From assembly GCA_023634235.1 (NCBI GenBank), contig JAMKCF010000006.1, positions 8,090,172 through 8,154,171 of the forward strand: 64,000 nt of DNA, given 5' to 3'. This stretch comes from Pisaster brevispinus. Lineage: Eukaryota > Echinodermata > Asteroidea > Forcipulatida > Asteriidae. Below the pieces are notes generated by a model. The model had not been told where the DNA came from. It saw nothing but the letters and a program-made list of their open reading frames with translations, and ran no database searches. Positions 1 to 11,300 of this stretch are shown one piece after another. The translations under genes and the position numbers were made by a program. Position 1 is the stretch's first letter. Each line of letters begins with the position of its first letter.

Positions 1-153
1 GAAGGCTGGGTATCGTCACTCCGTTAATTAATAATTTAAACTGTAAACATCTTTAAGACAAGCTGGTGCCAGCGGTCGTAAGCGTGTTGACAGGAGATAG
101 ATCGAGATTTGTCCTCTGTAATATCTGGTCTTTAAAGTTTAAAAAAACCTTAC
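1..153 (-). other. Start of Smad6/7 intron 1
   Basis: Sequence after the gtaagg donor (read on the minus strand). The open frame runs on into the intron without homology to I-Smads before a stop. No further exon is visible. Confidence 0.8.
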
Positions 154-592
154 CTGGCCGACACAAACGGCTGAGATGATACGGGTTGCAGCATACGATT
201 CCTGAGCTAAATTCCTCCACATCACGTCCTGTTTGACAACAAAAGTTGAGTCTTTTAAGTTCGGTAGCTTGTTTGAGATCTGACCAGCGGTAAAGCTGAC
301 AGCACAACACATGTGGCGGAGCGGTCCTCCCCCTGCCCAGGCGCACGTCCCCCTTCGGGAGGGGGACGCAGGCGGTCGATGTCGTTCCGCGGCTTTCGAC
401 GGCATCGAGCAACAGCTCAAGCTGTCGATCTTTCAATCGTTTCAGGAGGCTGTGGGCAGCCGATTTGAACTCGGGATCGGTCTCCAAGTCGCGGTCGAAT
501 CCCTGACTATCGGGGCCTTGTTCGCCGGTGGCAGAACCACCACGGCTCCTCCAGAGTCGCCGGATAAGTACCGTGCGCTTGGACTTGAACAT
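154..592 (-). CDS. Smad6/7: Inhibitory Smad (Smad6/7), coding exon 1, 5' part of gene only
   Basis: I-Smads block TGF-beta/BMP signalling by binding type I receptors and recruiting Smurf ubiquitin ligases. This exon encodes residues 1-146 plus one base of codon 147. Seen: the I-Smad N-terminus MFKSKRTVLIRRLWRSR (human Smad6 and Smad7 start almost identically), then a divergent MH1 domain: LLKRLKDRQLELLLDAVESRG at 49-69, YRWSDLKQATELKRL at 101-115 and CCNPYHLSRLC at 134-144. Likely zinc ligands are C75, C118 or C119, C134 or C135, and H139. Start chosen at the ATG complementary to 590-592 because the family motif begins there. The exon ends CCAG|gtaagg (intron base 153), phase 1. The PY linker and MH2 domain must lie left of the window. 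One I-Smad gene rather than separate Smad6 and Smad7 is expected in an invertebrate. Identification is firm; which vertebrate paralogue is closer cannot be judged from this exon. Confidence 0.94.
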
Positions 593-1300
593 GCGACATA
601 GGATTTGTGCACACGGTCATAGCCCACGGAGTCTGTCGTTGACCATTCCATGCGCCGGACCCTCTAAGTTTAAATCCAGTTTGGTCTCAGCATCAGTTGT
701 GGCGAGGGGCTGGTGGTCAAGATACCCGGCCCGAGCGGGTTCTTTACAGCAATCCTCGTGTAGCGTACGGGTCAAGACATAAACAGTAGCTCTTCCTTTT
801 CCCCCACACACCATTCGTTATCAAGGTAATGAGTGCTCTGCATGCAGCAAGCCCTGCGTAGTTTACCCCCGGTCGGAGCGAGTCGTCATACGGTTGAGCA
901 CAGTCAGTGCGTTGGCCTACTCCGCGGCAACGTGACGCCAGCACAGCGCCTTGCATCCACAGGCAGATTACGTACACTTCCGCCGCACCAATGCGAGGAC
1001 AAAATCCCAAAGGTACATAGATAAAGCAATCCCAAATCGTCTTCGGTCACGATCTCCAACTTTTAAAACATCCACGCTGAGGAAAATCCGAAACAAGGAG
1101 TAAGGCTCTCCATCCACTAGTCATCTAAACAGTGCGAGAAACATTCACACACATGTGCACTCCACAATGTACACCGTACATGTGAGTTTTCGATAATGTG
1201 TATACAAAATGTATGTGATCGTGATTGGATGCTGCGTTACGTGTGTGCGCGATGAACGAAAAATCAACACGAGTGGTTTTACTACACAGAATGTGAGCTC
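593..1300 (-). promoter_or_regulatory. Presumed Smad6/7 5' UTR and core promoter region
   Basis: Between the Smad6/7 start codon and a TATA-like TTAAATA (minus strand, 1326-1332). It is CpG-containing and not repetitive. On the minus strand several upstream ATGs occur. One at 597-599 is 7 nt before the main ATG and out of frame; others open at 651 (running past the main ATG), 814 and 1010. No splice acceptor could be fixed, so this may be UTR, promoter or both. Inferred from position only. Confidence 0.45.
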
Positions 1301-1338
1301 ACAACTTCGAGTCCGCCGATTGGCTTATTTAAGTCACG

Positions 1339-1372
1339 AGACGTCTAGACATTTTGGCGCGGCTCGAGTCTG
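1339..1372. promoter_or_regulatory. Clustered Smad-binding elements (AGAC-GTCT-AGAC)
   Basis: AGACGTCTAGAC at 1339-1350 holds three contiguous 4-bp Smad boxes. They form the 8-bp palindrome GTCTAGAC (1343-1350), the optimal Smad3/4 site and the element known in the vertebrate Smad7 promoter. GGCGC (GC-type Smad site) lies at 1356-1360 and GTCTG at 1368-1372. TTAAATA (minus strand) and an inverted CCAAT (ATTGG 1319-1323) are adjacent. For minus-strand transcription toward Smad6/7 the boxes sit just upstream of the TATA-like sequence, about 750 bp from the ATG. Sequence match seen; function inferred. Confidence 0.7.
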
Positions 1373-1394
1373 AAATGATTGTTGAGCAAATAAC

Positions 1395-2436
1395 ATGGCG
1401 CTGTCACAGTGGATGCTGCTACTCCCTCCGGGCATGTACAGGGATCGCCTCAAATCGACCACAGCGCCAGAATTGATCGTATGTACCGATGAGCCGGGTA
1501 ACAGGAGGGTGTCCCGCAGACGGGGTGGTCATTCTCTCAGCGAAATTAATAAAAGTGACAATGCTGATTATGTAAAATAGACAGAAAAATCATGTTGCCA
1601 TGGTGACGAGATTGAGGGACATTGAACCTACTCGAATTTATTCTCCATTCCTCGGTGTGTGCGCGTGCAAACAAATCAGTAACGAAAATGATCAATTAAT
1701 CTTTGCAAATACAGGTATTCCTTCCCGTTCTCGTTAAAGGGTTTCAAGGATTTCTGGCCCGATGTTGAATTCTTTAAAAAATTTGTGGTCTCAACGGCAA
1801 GAATGATTATGAGCGTGCGGACTAAGGCAAATTAATTTTGTAGGACCCTGTTCAAATTATTTGTTCTCAATCAATGCCCGTGGGTTTACGTTATGGACGT
1901 TGTTGTAATGTTTGGATTGAAACGGTTGAACTTGTTGTTTCGATAACGTCATGTATTGTTTCCCCCTCCAGTCTGCCGCGCTTGTTGTTAATGTGTTTGG
2001 GGGGGGGGTCGATTTTTATTTTTATTTTATTTTATTTTATTTTTTTTGGGGGGGGGGTTGTTTGGTTGTTTTTAATTTTTGTTTGTTTGTTTGGTTGTTT
2101 TTGTTTTGTTTTGTGTTTTCTTTTTTGGGGTGGGGGTTAAGGTTATTGGGTATTGGATATTTTTTTTCTTTCATTTTTTCTTTTTAGTTGGTCACCTGAA
2201 TTGTTTAGGTTGGTGGGGTCACCGATGGCTGGTTTGCATTTGAGCTTCGGTAAGAAAAGGGGCTGGACAGTCATCCGGTACAAACTTTGCATGGTTGGTA
2301 ATTTTGCCTAAACCAGTAATTTACATTACGAACCGTGTAATAAAAAGTGTCATTCAAAACGACACTTAACTTCCTTCTTCGTCAAGAAGTTTAAGTTTAA
2401 ATTCATTTTACTTATCTTCTTAATCAGTAGGCCTAA
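1395..2436. other. Intergenic, no gene recognised; G/T-rich low-complexity tract
   Basis: A 61-codon frame opens at 1395 just after the CCAAT/TATA-like pair but has no recognisable motif. From about 1995 to 2190 the plus strand is almost only G and T, with runs of 9-10 G and long T runs; hydrophobic frames here are compositional. Confidence 0.6.
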
Positions 2437-2552
2437 GTTTGTTTGTTTGTTTGTTTGTTTGTTTGTTTGTTTGTTTGTTTGTTTGTTTGTTTGTTTGTTT
2501 GTTTGTTTGTTTGTTTGTTTGTTTGTTTGTTTGTTTGTTTGTTTGTTTGTTT
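2437..2552. repeat. (GTTT)n microsatellite, 29 units
   Basis: Uninterrupted GTTT units over 116 bp, ending in GTTTA. Perfect over its whole length, so probably length-polymorphic. Confidence 0.98.
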
Positions 2553-5500
2553 ATTTTGTTTAACTATTAAAGAATATTATATTGTCATTTGATATTAGCA
2601 TAAGTTTAGCTTTACGTTATGCCTAGGCAATGAGTAAAACAAAACTTACAGGCATTATATTATGTAAATCAGTTGGGGTTTTTTAACAAAAAAGTGACAC
2701 AGTTGCTTTGAACAAAAATTTCTTCCCATCAATGCACTTCCGGTAATTGATCAATTCTCTGGAGACTCCACAATAGTTCTTCGAAGAAAAAAAAGCGGTA
2801 AAAAAGATTCAATAATTTTACATACTTGGAGGCAACAAAATTCGCACTTGTGAATGTGTTGATCCATATATGAATATTCCTCCTGGCATTTAAAGGACCA
2901 GACAATAAGAAAAACATACAGCTGAGCGTCTTCGTTGTAGAACAAGAAATAAAGCCCCTTTAAAAATGCTAGAGTTTTATACCTTTAGAGGGCGCGTCAT
3001 GAAGGCACCGAGAGCGAGGGTTCAGCGACGCGCTGTGGCCCCCACGGGCAAGAAAGACTTCGGAGGTGTTTCCGGGACTCAAGCTTCGTCTGCGCATTTT
3101 TGATCGTGTTTTTTTCCTTCTTTGCCGTGTGATTATAAACTGTAGGCTGGATCCGTACTACTTCCACGACTGAGTATAGTTGTTGTTGATAAGTTTGACC
3201 GCAGTGCTCCCTGCAAAGCAAGAAAAAAACGACTTCTTATTTTTTACCCTCATCAGGTTTGTCAGTGAAACAAAAATACGAGTATGAAGTGAATGCAATT
3301 CCCAACCAAAATGTTGTCAAACGTTGACCCTTGGTCCATTACTTGACAATTTCTTGATAAAAGAAAAACGTAGTCTATCCTCCTGAGATCGGTTGGAGGA
3401 GGAGATAGTATGGAGATTTTATTACTTTGCAACGCGCGCGTTAGCCGTGGAACGAGGTGCATGCTGGTCTCTGTAGCGACCAAACGGCCATGTATTTGGT
3501 TGCGGCTGTGACCGTTGGTTGCAAATGACTTTTCGGCGTTCCGGAAATAGCCACTGTTGAAGTAATTAATTCGGACACGGGGCTATGATCACTACAATAG
3601 ACCAGCATGCACCTCGCAGCTTGAAACAATGCGTTCCGAGCCCGGTTCTTACTTGAATGCAATACGAATTTGGACGTCATCACAAATTCGCATCGACCAA
3701 TAATTCAGAGGGGTTTTAGCTGTGCTCAATTCCAGCGAAACAATCGTAGCGAAAACAGAGCTGTGACGTCAAAAGTCGCTTCGCATTTGCATTCGCAGGA
3801 AGTATGAACCGGGCTTAATGCAAAGTTGTCTGGCGCAAATAGTTTTTGTTATCGTGATTTAAACCATAACATTTTGAAAATGAGGCTCTCCCCATTTTGA
3901 AATGTTTGCAACAATTTTTTGTTTAAGGTTACTTGATTGAAACCCGTTAGTGGGACAGTGTCCCTGGCTTTTGGACAGTCAACTAATTCCACAGGGAGGT
4001 AAATCAATAAATAGAATCGTCTAAAGTTTTTTAAAGCTGCTATGGAGCTCGAACCACTCAATTAAAATCCGACGTTTTGTTTCCATCATTGAGAACCCTT
4101 CGGATGCGACGAGATAAACATTGCGGATATCTCGGGGGCGATGTCGATTTTTAATAAGACTCGAACTTTCAAAAACCCATTCGTCGAAATTACCGGCTAG
4201 ACTGGACCAAAGGTTATCATTGAGGAAGAAGAACCCCTCTTCGTAAAAAAAAAATTAACATCATCATCAAAAACACATTGTGTGACAGAAAGTAAATAAT
4301 TATGACTGTTTTATCAGGGGATTCTCTTTTTCCAAGATGGTCCCCAGTCCTCTCTTTTAGGTCAATCGAACATCCAGGATCAAAAGAAAGAAGCCTAAAA
4401 TCGAACACCAACAGTTTTTCGGCAGCGGTGCCAAAATAATGCCCCGCCTGGACCGCCCTTCTCGTTAGGGGATCCATCAATGGTCTGAAGAGAGGGCCTG
4501 ACAGGATGCGCCAGTGTGACGGATCTTCCATTCATCCCTGGTCCATTGTTACAGGGGACCCACGTCACCTTCCTGGAGTCACCAGCAGAACGCACGATCC
4601 AAATCCCATACCCATTGTCCGGGCGGATCTGCGAGGCGCCCGGTCGCCGCCTGCGTCTTTTTGTCAACTGGTTTCTGATGGCAGCAGACAAAATCCTCAG
4701 TGTTTCCACGGTACATGAGTTCACATTGTACACATCCGATCGGCAAACATCACAGAGAAGGAAAACAATATATACCGCGCTGTACCCGGGCCGGAGTCAC
4801 TAGACGGAACAGTGGCGTTCGTCTGGTTTCTCCAGATCCGAGGGTTGGAACTAACTACAAAATAATTATTGGTTTCTCGGAATTCGGAGTTAGAAATAGA
4901 ATCACGTGGTTTTTATTTATTCAATTTAGCCTAGGGGGCCTATTTTATTTCATCCGGTGGAACTGCCAAACGTAGTAAACAAATGAAGGAATAATATTTT
5001 TACGAGGGGGGCGGTTCTAAAGAGCTGCAAAGAGCCTACAGTTATTTCAAACAGACGAAGAAATTGGTTCTCTTTGGTGATGTAATCCATTGTGGGAGTT
5101 TAGAATTGCAGAAGTATAATCACACACACGGTAGTATGAAAAACATTTTCTAAAAGTGATGGTCGCCGGTTCGATAAGAACCTCCAACGAAGTAAACCGA
5201 GGCTATTCAAAAAACTATTCAACTACAAATCACTGTCACTCGGTCATTTTATCGAATTTAAACCTCTATCTTGAATACAATCTGGATCAGAATGTCACGA
5301 AGGTGGAGTCACTATAAAGGATTTGCCGTTTAACACCTCCGTGTTGCACTCTAATTGACACATTACGCACAATTGCTGAACTTTTATCCGGGATAAAGAC
5401 CGGCGACCAGAAGACGTCCAGACTTCATGGTATGATTGGTATGATTGGTGAAGATAAATGACTACTGTGGATGACATTAAAAGTAATTAAAAAGTAGGAT

Positions 5501-6499
5501 TGCTGAGTTTTCAATGACAACATGAAAATGCTGATCTAAGAGCATGCAGACTTACATTTTATGTTTCGAAAGAATATACCTTTATAAAAGAGGGCTTTAA
5601 GACCTGTACTCACACTTTTCCGTGGATACATTCCAGTTTTAGATCAATTAGGGAACGCATGCAGTCAGTATCGAGAAAAAAATAGTTCGAATGAGTCTTG
5701 CTGCCACTATACTCAAGTCGGTCCACGTCCTTATAATAGTCGAAGCTGTGAGCAGCTTTCAAACAGCCGTAGCGTCGTGCGCCCTCACACACAAGTAATG
5801 TGCCAACTAACTTCGAACGGATCCACGAAATCGGGATCGCTCACGGCCTCATCCGGTATTTGGATAAGGCGCCGAGGAACGACTACTAGCGAACAAATCG
5901 GGTTTCGCGATCCAGCGGCATGACACATGACATGCCACGTGAGTGTGCGCGTTACAGTTACGTGTCAGTTGGGGACCAGACTGAGTTTGAAAGTTTGGTT
6001 TAAACTGCCTGCTGATAAAACTTGCCCTTTCGAGATGATCCCCAACACGTAATAAAGCAAGAACAGCCTTGAAATAACAAGCCCGCCCTCTACTGATTTA
6101 GGTTGAACTTTAATAGACGATAACTGTTCGAGTGGCGTCGACGCGTCAGACTCCAATATCAGAAGCCCTTCTATGAAGGGTAAAAGACAATAATTGTAGT
6201 AATTGACTGTGATGAAAACATGCTCGTAGATAAACTGATTGAAGCATGAGGAGGAGCAGTTTCACTTCTATTCAAAACGTCCTCAAGCGATTAAAACAAT
6301 CTTGATACCAAAACCAAAGTTCGTTGTACTGTTATCGTTAAGGGACAAAAATGCCTTCTGCCAACAAGAGAGGGCGCAAGTCACTATACTGTAGAATGAT
6401 TACACGTGCCCTTGTGGGTGCTGGGTGAACGTATTGGCCGTCCGGGAGAATGGTTCTTCCATAAATCCCCCCCCCCCCCCCGTTCGACAGAACATATTA
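2553..6499. other. Intergenic between Smad6/7 and GTF2A2; no gene recognised
   Basis: Mostly unique AT-rich sequence with CpG-richer pockets (about 4440-4740 and 5800-5960). No frame resembles a known protein family. One MITE at 3639-3816. The pocket at 4440-4740 has frames open on both strands (95 codons plus, 112 codons minus) without a recognisable motif. Confidence 0.5.
3639..3816. mobile_element. MITE with AGCCCGGTTC... inverted ends
   Basis: Left end AGCCCGGTTCTTACTTGAAT and right end AGTATGAACCGGGCTT are inverted copies with small mismatches. Between them are GACGTCA motifs and GCGAA/TTCGC-rich sequence in opposing orientation. About 178 bp with no coding capacity, so a non-autonomous DNA element. 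Confidence 0.7.
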
Positions 6500-6830
6500 T
6501 AGACCATGTGACCTATGACATCACATGTTTACAAAAGAGCCACAGGGCCTGGACTTCCTGCAGGCACATTTGTACACAGCTCAATGGAAGAATACAACAA
6601 ATCTTATGTTTTATTGAGATCGCACTGTCTGATTTTTCTCAACTTTTGATATGAAGAAAGGGGGGGGGGGACATCTCAACAGCTGTACGGCTGTTGCTTT
6701 TGTAAATTTTGAATTTATGTGGAAATTATGACACAAAATGTAAATTTTCCCTTATAGCCTGTGTAGTGTCTTGCCCGTCAGGAAATGCATTATAATGTAC
6801 AAGGTCACCACTCTGTAAACAAATGTAACA
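6500..6830 (+). repeat. Dispersed repeat, copy 1 (second copy at 62284)
   Basis: Shares order and sequence with 62284-62575: ATCACATGTTTACA, CCTGCAGGCAC, TTTGTACACA, TCAACTTTTGATATGAAG, then CTTGCCC and CAAGGTCAC near the end. A 10-G run follows the AACTTTTGATATGAAG block here. No coding capacity. Class unknown. Confidence 0.65.
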
Positions 6831-6874
6831 TGGTCTATACTACAAGAACAAAGCAATAGTGGTTAACTGTCTTG

Positions 6875-6962
6875 TTTCAAAGAACGGACCCGAACCCACA
6901 CTCTGCTGATTAGCAACACCATCTTGACCGATCGTCCTGACCGTGGCACACCAAGATAAGAA
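6875..6962 (-). mobile_element. tRNA-derived SINE fragment
   Basis: On the minus strand a B-box-like GTGGGTTCGGGTCCG follows a sequence resembling the 44170-44370 SINE (CAGAGTGTGGGTTCG...). A box degraded. Short relic, so family placement is tentative. Confidence 0.5.
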
Positions 6963-7693
6963 TGACTGTCCGGCCGGACCGCTTTGAAGTTTGTTTGAGA
7001 CACAGACCTATGGAATTTCTCGATTGTCAATAATTATGCTTGACAATTTCCCGGTAGGCAATCAAAAGTCAATTAGTTTACACGCTATAAGAGGGCCTAC
7101 TATTTTTATGCTTTATGAATCAATTACAATAAGCTTCCTAGAGCCGACGCTTTTAACAAAATCATTTACTATTGATGAGAATAGTAAAATACCACCCAAG
7201 GGTATATAAGTGTAGGCCTACCACACTATTAGGCTTATTACATGTACACCAAGGTGAAATTGATGTAATTCAGACTGCGTTATACCACGCGTATTATCTA
7301 CTTTTTGCTTTGTATAAATTGATTACCAAAAGATTGCAAACTACGTGCAACCATGGATGTCTACCTCCATGGTACAAGTTTTTTTCCGGGGGGGGGGGGC
7401 GGGGGCTGGGTGTCATGGAATGAATTATGTAACATGATACGTTTCACCATAGTCCTACCTCCATGGTTTCACAATCTGACAACAACATTTCGGGCTACTG
7501 TACTTGGGGGAAAAGCAATATTCTGAAAATTCTCAAAGGCTGACCTGCCAAATAATAAATGGAAAATTTGCAGATCAAATTAAGATTCGATTTACACTTT
7601 TCAGTGTTGTCACAAAAAACTGAGAACTCGTGGACATTCTCTGAGCCGCGCAAACTACACGGTAATGCTATTTGGCGCCCTCTTTTGAAAATA

Positions 7694-8212
7694 AAAGCAA
7701 ACAACGATTTAGCCTGAACATCTGACGTCACACTTCGAGGCTCGTGAATAACGCCAGATACCAGCCAGAACGGATGTTGGCAGATGTACCTTTGGCCTCG
7801 CATTCATTTTACACGGAGATTCGCAGTAAAATCTACGGAAGCGTATTGCCGCCATATGAATAAAAAAATATCTCTCTCATCTTGTATGTACACGATAACT
7901 TATCGTTTACGTACATGATAAGATATATATATTTTTTTTATTCATGTGGCGGCAATACGCTCCCATAAAAATCACACGTACCATGTACTCATAAAAACAA
8001 TACGACATGCATGATGTGCACAACATTGTGCACACTTTGCATGCAAACGATTGAAAGTGCAAGCTTTCAAACTACCAATCATAACACAGATATCGAAAGC
8101 TTACGTCACAGCACGTTTATCCAATGAAATAATTGCACCCAATCCAATTATTGGGCCAGTAAGACCAGTGCCTGTCTTTATCCTTGCGAATAAAGACAGG
8201 GGACCAGTCTAA
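7694..8212. mobile_element. Composite foldback repeat upstream of GTF2A2
   Basis: One end is ACATCTGACGTCACACTTCG, then CGAGGCTCGTGAATAACGCC and AGATACCAGCC. The other end is a hairpin, AGTGCCTGTCTTTATCC / GATAAAGACAGG. A second copy in opposite orientation occupies 15708-16093 with the same ends. It contains a separate nested element (7837-7963). The right end is 105 bp before the GTF2A2 start codon. Confidence 0.7.
7837..7963. mobile_element. Nested MITE, GGAGCGTATTGCCGCC ends
   Basis: Inverted ends GGAAGCGTATTGCCGCCATA and TGTGGCGGCAATACGCTCC flank AATAAAAAAATAT / ATATTTTTTTTATT and an inner ACGATAACTTATCG inverted repeat. The element is absent from the related copy at 15708-16093, which shows it inserted into the older repeat. 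Confidence 0.75.
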
Positions 8213-8316
8213 CAATAATTAAACTGGTTTTTTTTTACACATTATTTATTGAGGGCGCTCTTTGTGGAAGTTTTTTTTTATACAAACTCAGTGAAAAGAG
8301 CTGACGGCATCTTACA

Positions 8317-8388
8317 ATGAGCTACCAGGTTTACAGAAATACCTCGCTGGGAAACAGTTTGCAAGAAAGTTTAGACGAACTGATTCAG
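8317..8388 (+). CDS. GTF2A2: GTF2A2 coding exon 1
   Basis: Codons 1-24, ends ATTCAG|gtaaat, phase 0. Confidence 0.95.
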
Positions 8389-11300
8389 GTAAATACAATC
8401 TTTCACATCCGTAGAACAACCTGTACGTCATGTGCTATATTAGTACTTTGTGAAATTGTTGGGCTGTATTGTCCAAGAATGAAAAAGCCTCGATGAGTCT
8501 GAGAGTTATATCCATTACTTGGACTAGTCGACCTAAACTTTACACAGACATCCATTTGGGGAAAGGCTGGGGGGGGGGGGTCGATGGGACAAGTTAACCC
8601 CCACTACACTAATGTAGTGTAGCGGAGGATTTTTGATATTTGGTGAATCCTTGGCCACACAGCTAGCCGATTCACTCACACAGGTCGCTGATTGTTTTCG
8701 GCATTTGTGTGACTTTTGAGGCATATCCCCACATGGCCGAATACCGGACACTTCGGCACCTCGCAAACTCGGAACCCACAAACTCAGCACCTTGCAAACT
8801 CGGCACCCACTCTGCACCATACAAACTCGGCACCGGCCTTTTTTTTATTAACAAACTCGGCACCTAGCAATCTCGGCACCTGTCCTGTAAACCGCTAGAA
8901 AGGTCAATAAGTAACGTACGTGGATTCACGTGCATGTACATGTACAAACGATCATGTTTTGTTTTAGGAATGTCTCGTTAAAAGAAGATATAGCATCATG
9001 GAGGGGATCAGGAAGTGTTTTAGGCCTACTTGCTATTTTTTGTCTCAGGAGGGAGTGTGGAAACTATGGAATTTCTATTTTTTTAAATTGCGTTTTGCGT
9101 TGTAAATGTGAATATTGAAGTCAATATTTACCGTAAGCCTCCTTGGTGCCTGCTGGGCCATCAGTCTCATAAATAAAAATGTGGTGTCAAATTTTGCGAC
9201 CCGTAACACACCATGTGTAGATTATGTTCTTTTGAGAACTTGTATTGCTATACTCTAGTGCCGCGGAGTAGATTATTCGGAATTTGGTAGACTTCTAAGT
9301 TCTGAAAAGAACTGTCAGTTTTTTGGCCTCTAATAGTTATACAGTACGTGATCTTGGGGTGATACTTGACTCAAGTGGAACCATGAATGTTCACATTTCT
9401 AATGTTTGTAAGGTTGCATCTCTTTCCCTCTTGTGGATTGGCAGATTGGGTTCATAATTTGCTTATGTTTAAGAATATGTTATACATTATTAAGATAATT
9501 GTTTGCCAATAGTTTTTTTTTATTTGTTTTTAGTTTGTCACTTTTATTACGTTATCCATTTAACAGTGATTCGTTTCGTTTTTAGCAATTATTTTGTTAC
9601 TATATTGTTTTTGTTTTTTCAAATATTATTTATTATTATTATTTTTTTTAAAGTTATTTTACAAAATAACGTTATGGGTTAATAGTGATTCATTTGTATA
9701 AACACTAAACGAAATAATTTGTATCTCTAATTTGTTTCTCGGCAAATATTGCGGTTTTTTCGGCAAATATTTACTTGTTATTAGTTTGTAACTGTTAATA
9801 CGATATCCATTTAACAGTGATTCATTTGGCTACAGTCTTAAACGAATCAATTTGCATGGCCAATGATGGTTTTTTTTCTTCAAATTATCTTTTATTTTTA
9901 CTTTTTTGCTTGTTATTCAATTATTCTTATTTTTGCTTGTTTGTTCGATTATTATTGTTATTATTGTTAATTTGTTTAGTTTATTATTTTATAGAATTAC
10001 ATTTTGTTAAACAGTCTTAAACGAAGTAATTCTCCGTGATGTTTCCTTTAATTTATCTACATATTTATTTAATTTTTAATTAAACTTCCAAGTGTGTTTA
10101 TGTTTTAGTCTCGTGTTTAAACCAAACATGTTAGTATTGGAAAATAAAGATCTAGCATGTATTTAAATTTCGCATTGCATCTATCCTGTTAAATTCATTT
10201 AATTGTTTTAATTTAAAAATCTTAAAATAGAATAAGCTGACGAGGACCTATGGTATAAATAGGTAAATAGCATGGTACGTGTAAGTGGCAGTTTAGACCC
10301 TCTAGTAGACTCTTCCTCCACTTACTGTTGTTTGCATATTATTTACTACCAGAGAAAAGTAAATACACAGGCATCAAATACTCCAAACTTCATAATTTAA
10401 ATTTAACTTGTGGATTACCACATGCGTTGATGTTCCACTGTATCCCATAAGTGGGACTGATGACATTTTTTTACATAAAGATCAGGATCAGGATTATACT
10501 CTCAGGGTGTGCGCGATGTAAAACACTTCTACACCCGACGCATGCGCACACCCCAAATCTACCGTTTTGGACTGGGTGCCGAGTTTGTAGAAGCTGTAAA
10601 TCGGCTGTTTTGGACTGGGTGCCGAGTTTGTATTTGTGCATGTGCCGAGTTTGTGGGTGCCGAGTTTGCTAGGTGCCGAGTTTGTGGGTGCCGAGTTTGC
10701 ACGGTGCCGAGTTTGTGGGTGCCGAGTTTGCGAGGTGCCGAAGTGACCGGTTACCACACGGCCCCATCAATCATGCACGATGGAGTAGGACGGGACGGGT
10801 GGGGTGGCAGTTCTAACCAACTTACCAAGTCAACCTCTCTGAGTAGATATAAGATAGTCATTTACTGCAACATCTCCACTGTCGTGGTGTTGGATATTTT
10901 CTCTATTTTTCCTCGCCAATATTTATACTTGGCCTTCTGGCAATTTTCAACCAAGAAGTCATCGGTAACTGAGAGTGAGAGTTTGCTGCCGATCTCCCAA
11001 AAATCTGAAATGTTGTGTAGTTTTTTTTAATTTTTATAATATTTTCGATGAAAATTTACTTTCTCTACCACAGAGGTAAATTTTTGCAAATTATCCTTAA
11101 CCATGTTTATTGTCTGTCAAAACTAGTATCATATCATTTCTACCTTAAATATTTTGAATTACTTGTGGATCTCGTTTCTTTGTCTAAAATATATTTAAAA
11201 AAAGATGAAAGAACATATTTTCACATAAAAAACATAAAATATTGGGCGGTGTAACACTGTAAATAAGGACCACGTCAGTAACCTTATGTCATTAGTTCCC

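Larger units (their letters stand above)
8746..10747. mobile_element. Foldback (TU-like) element A in GTF2A2 intron 1
   Basis: Left arm 8746-8880 holds about eight units of CAAACTCGGCACC. Right arm 10575-10747 holds about nine of the reverse complement GGTGCCGAGTTTG. Read inward, the two arms align nearly base for base (CACTTCGGCACC TCG, then units spaced by CCA, TTG or GTG). The outermost unit differs from the rest: GGACACTTCGGCACC at 8746-8760. The interior (8881-10574) is AT-rich and carries a LINE relic and degenerate tandem repeats. Sea urchin TU elements are known for inverted arms made of about 15-bp tandem units; this matches that architecture. No transposase frame. Confidence 0.72.

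Noticed and set aside
1874..2187. Hydrophobic frames resembling membrane proteins
   Set aside because: Result of T- and G-rich low complexity (runs of Phe, Gly, Leu).
8746..8880. Short regularly spaced repeats, CRISPR-like at first sight
   Set aside because: Units of 13 bp with 2-5-bp spacers, in a eukaryotic intron and mirrored at 10575-10747; foldback arm, not CRISPR.
10509..11030. 173-codon open frame on the plus strand
   Set aside because: Made largely of the foldback tandem units ([14 protein letters not shown] repeats). Not a gene.
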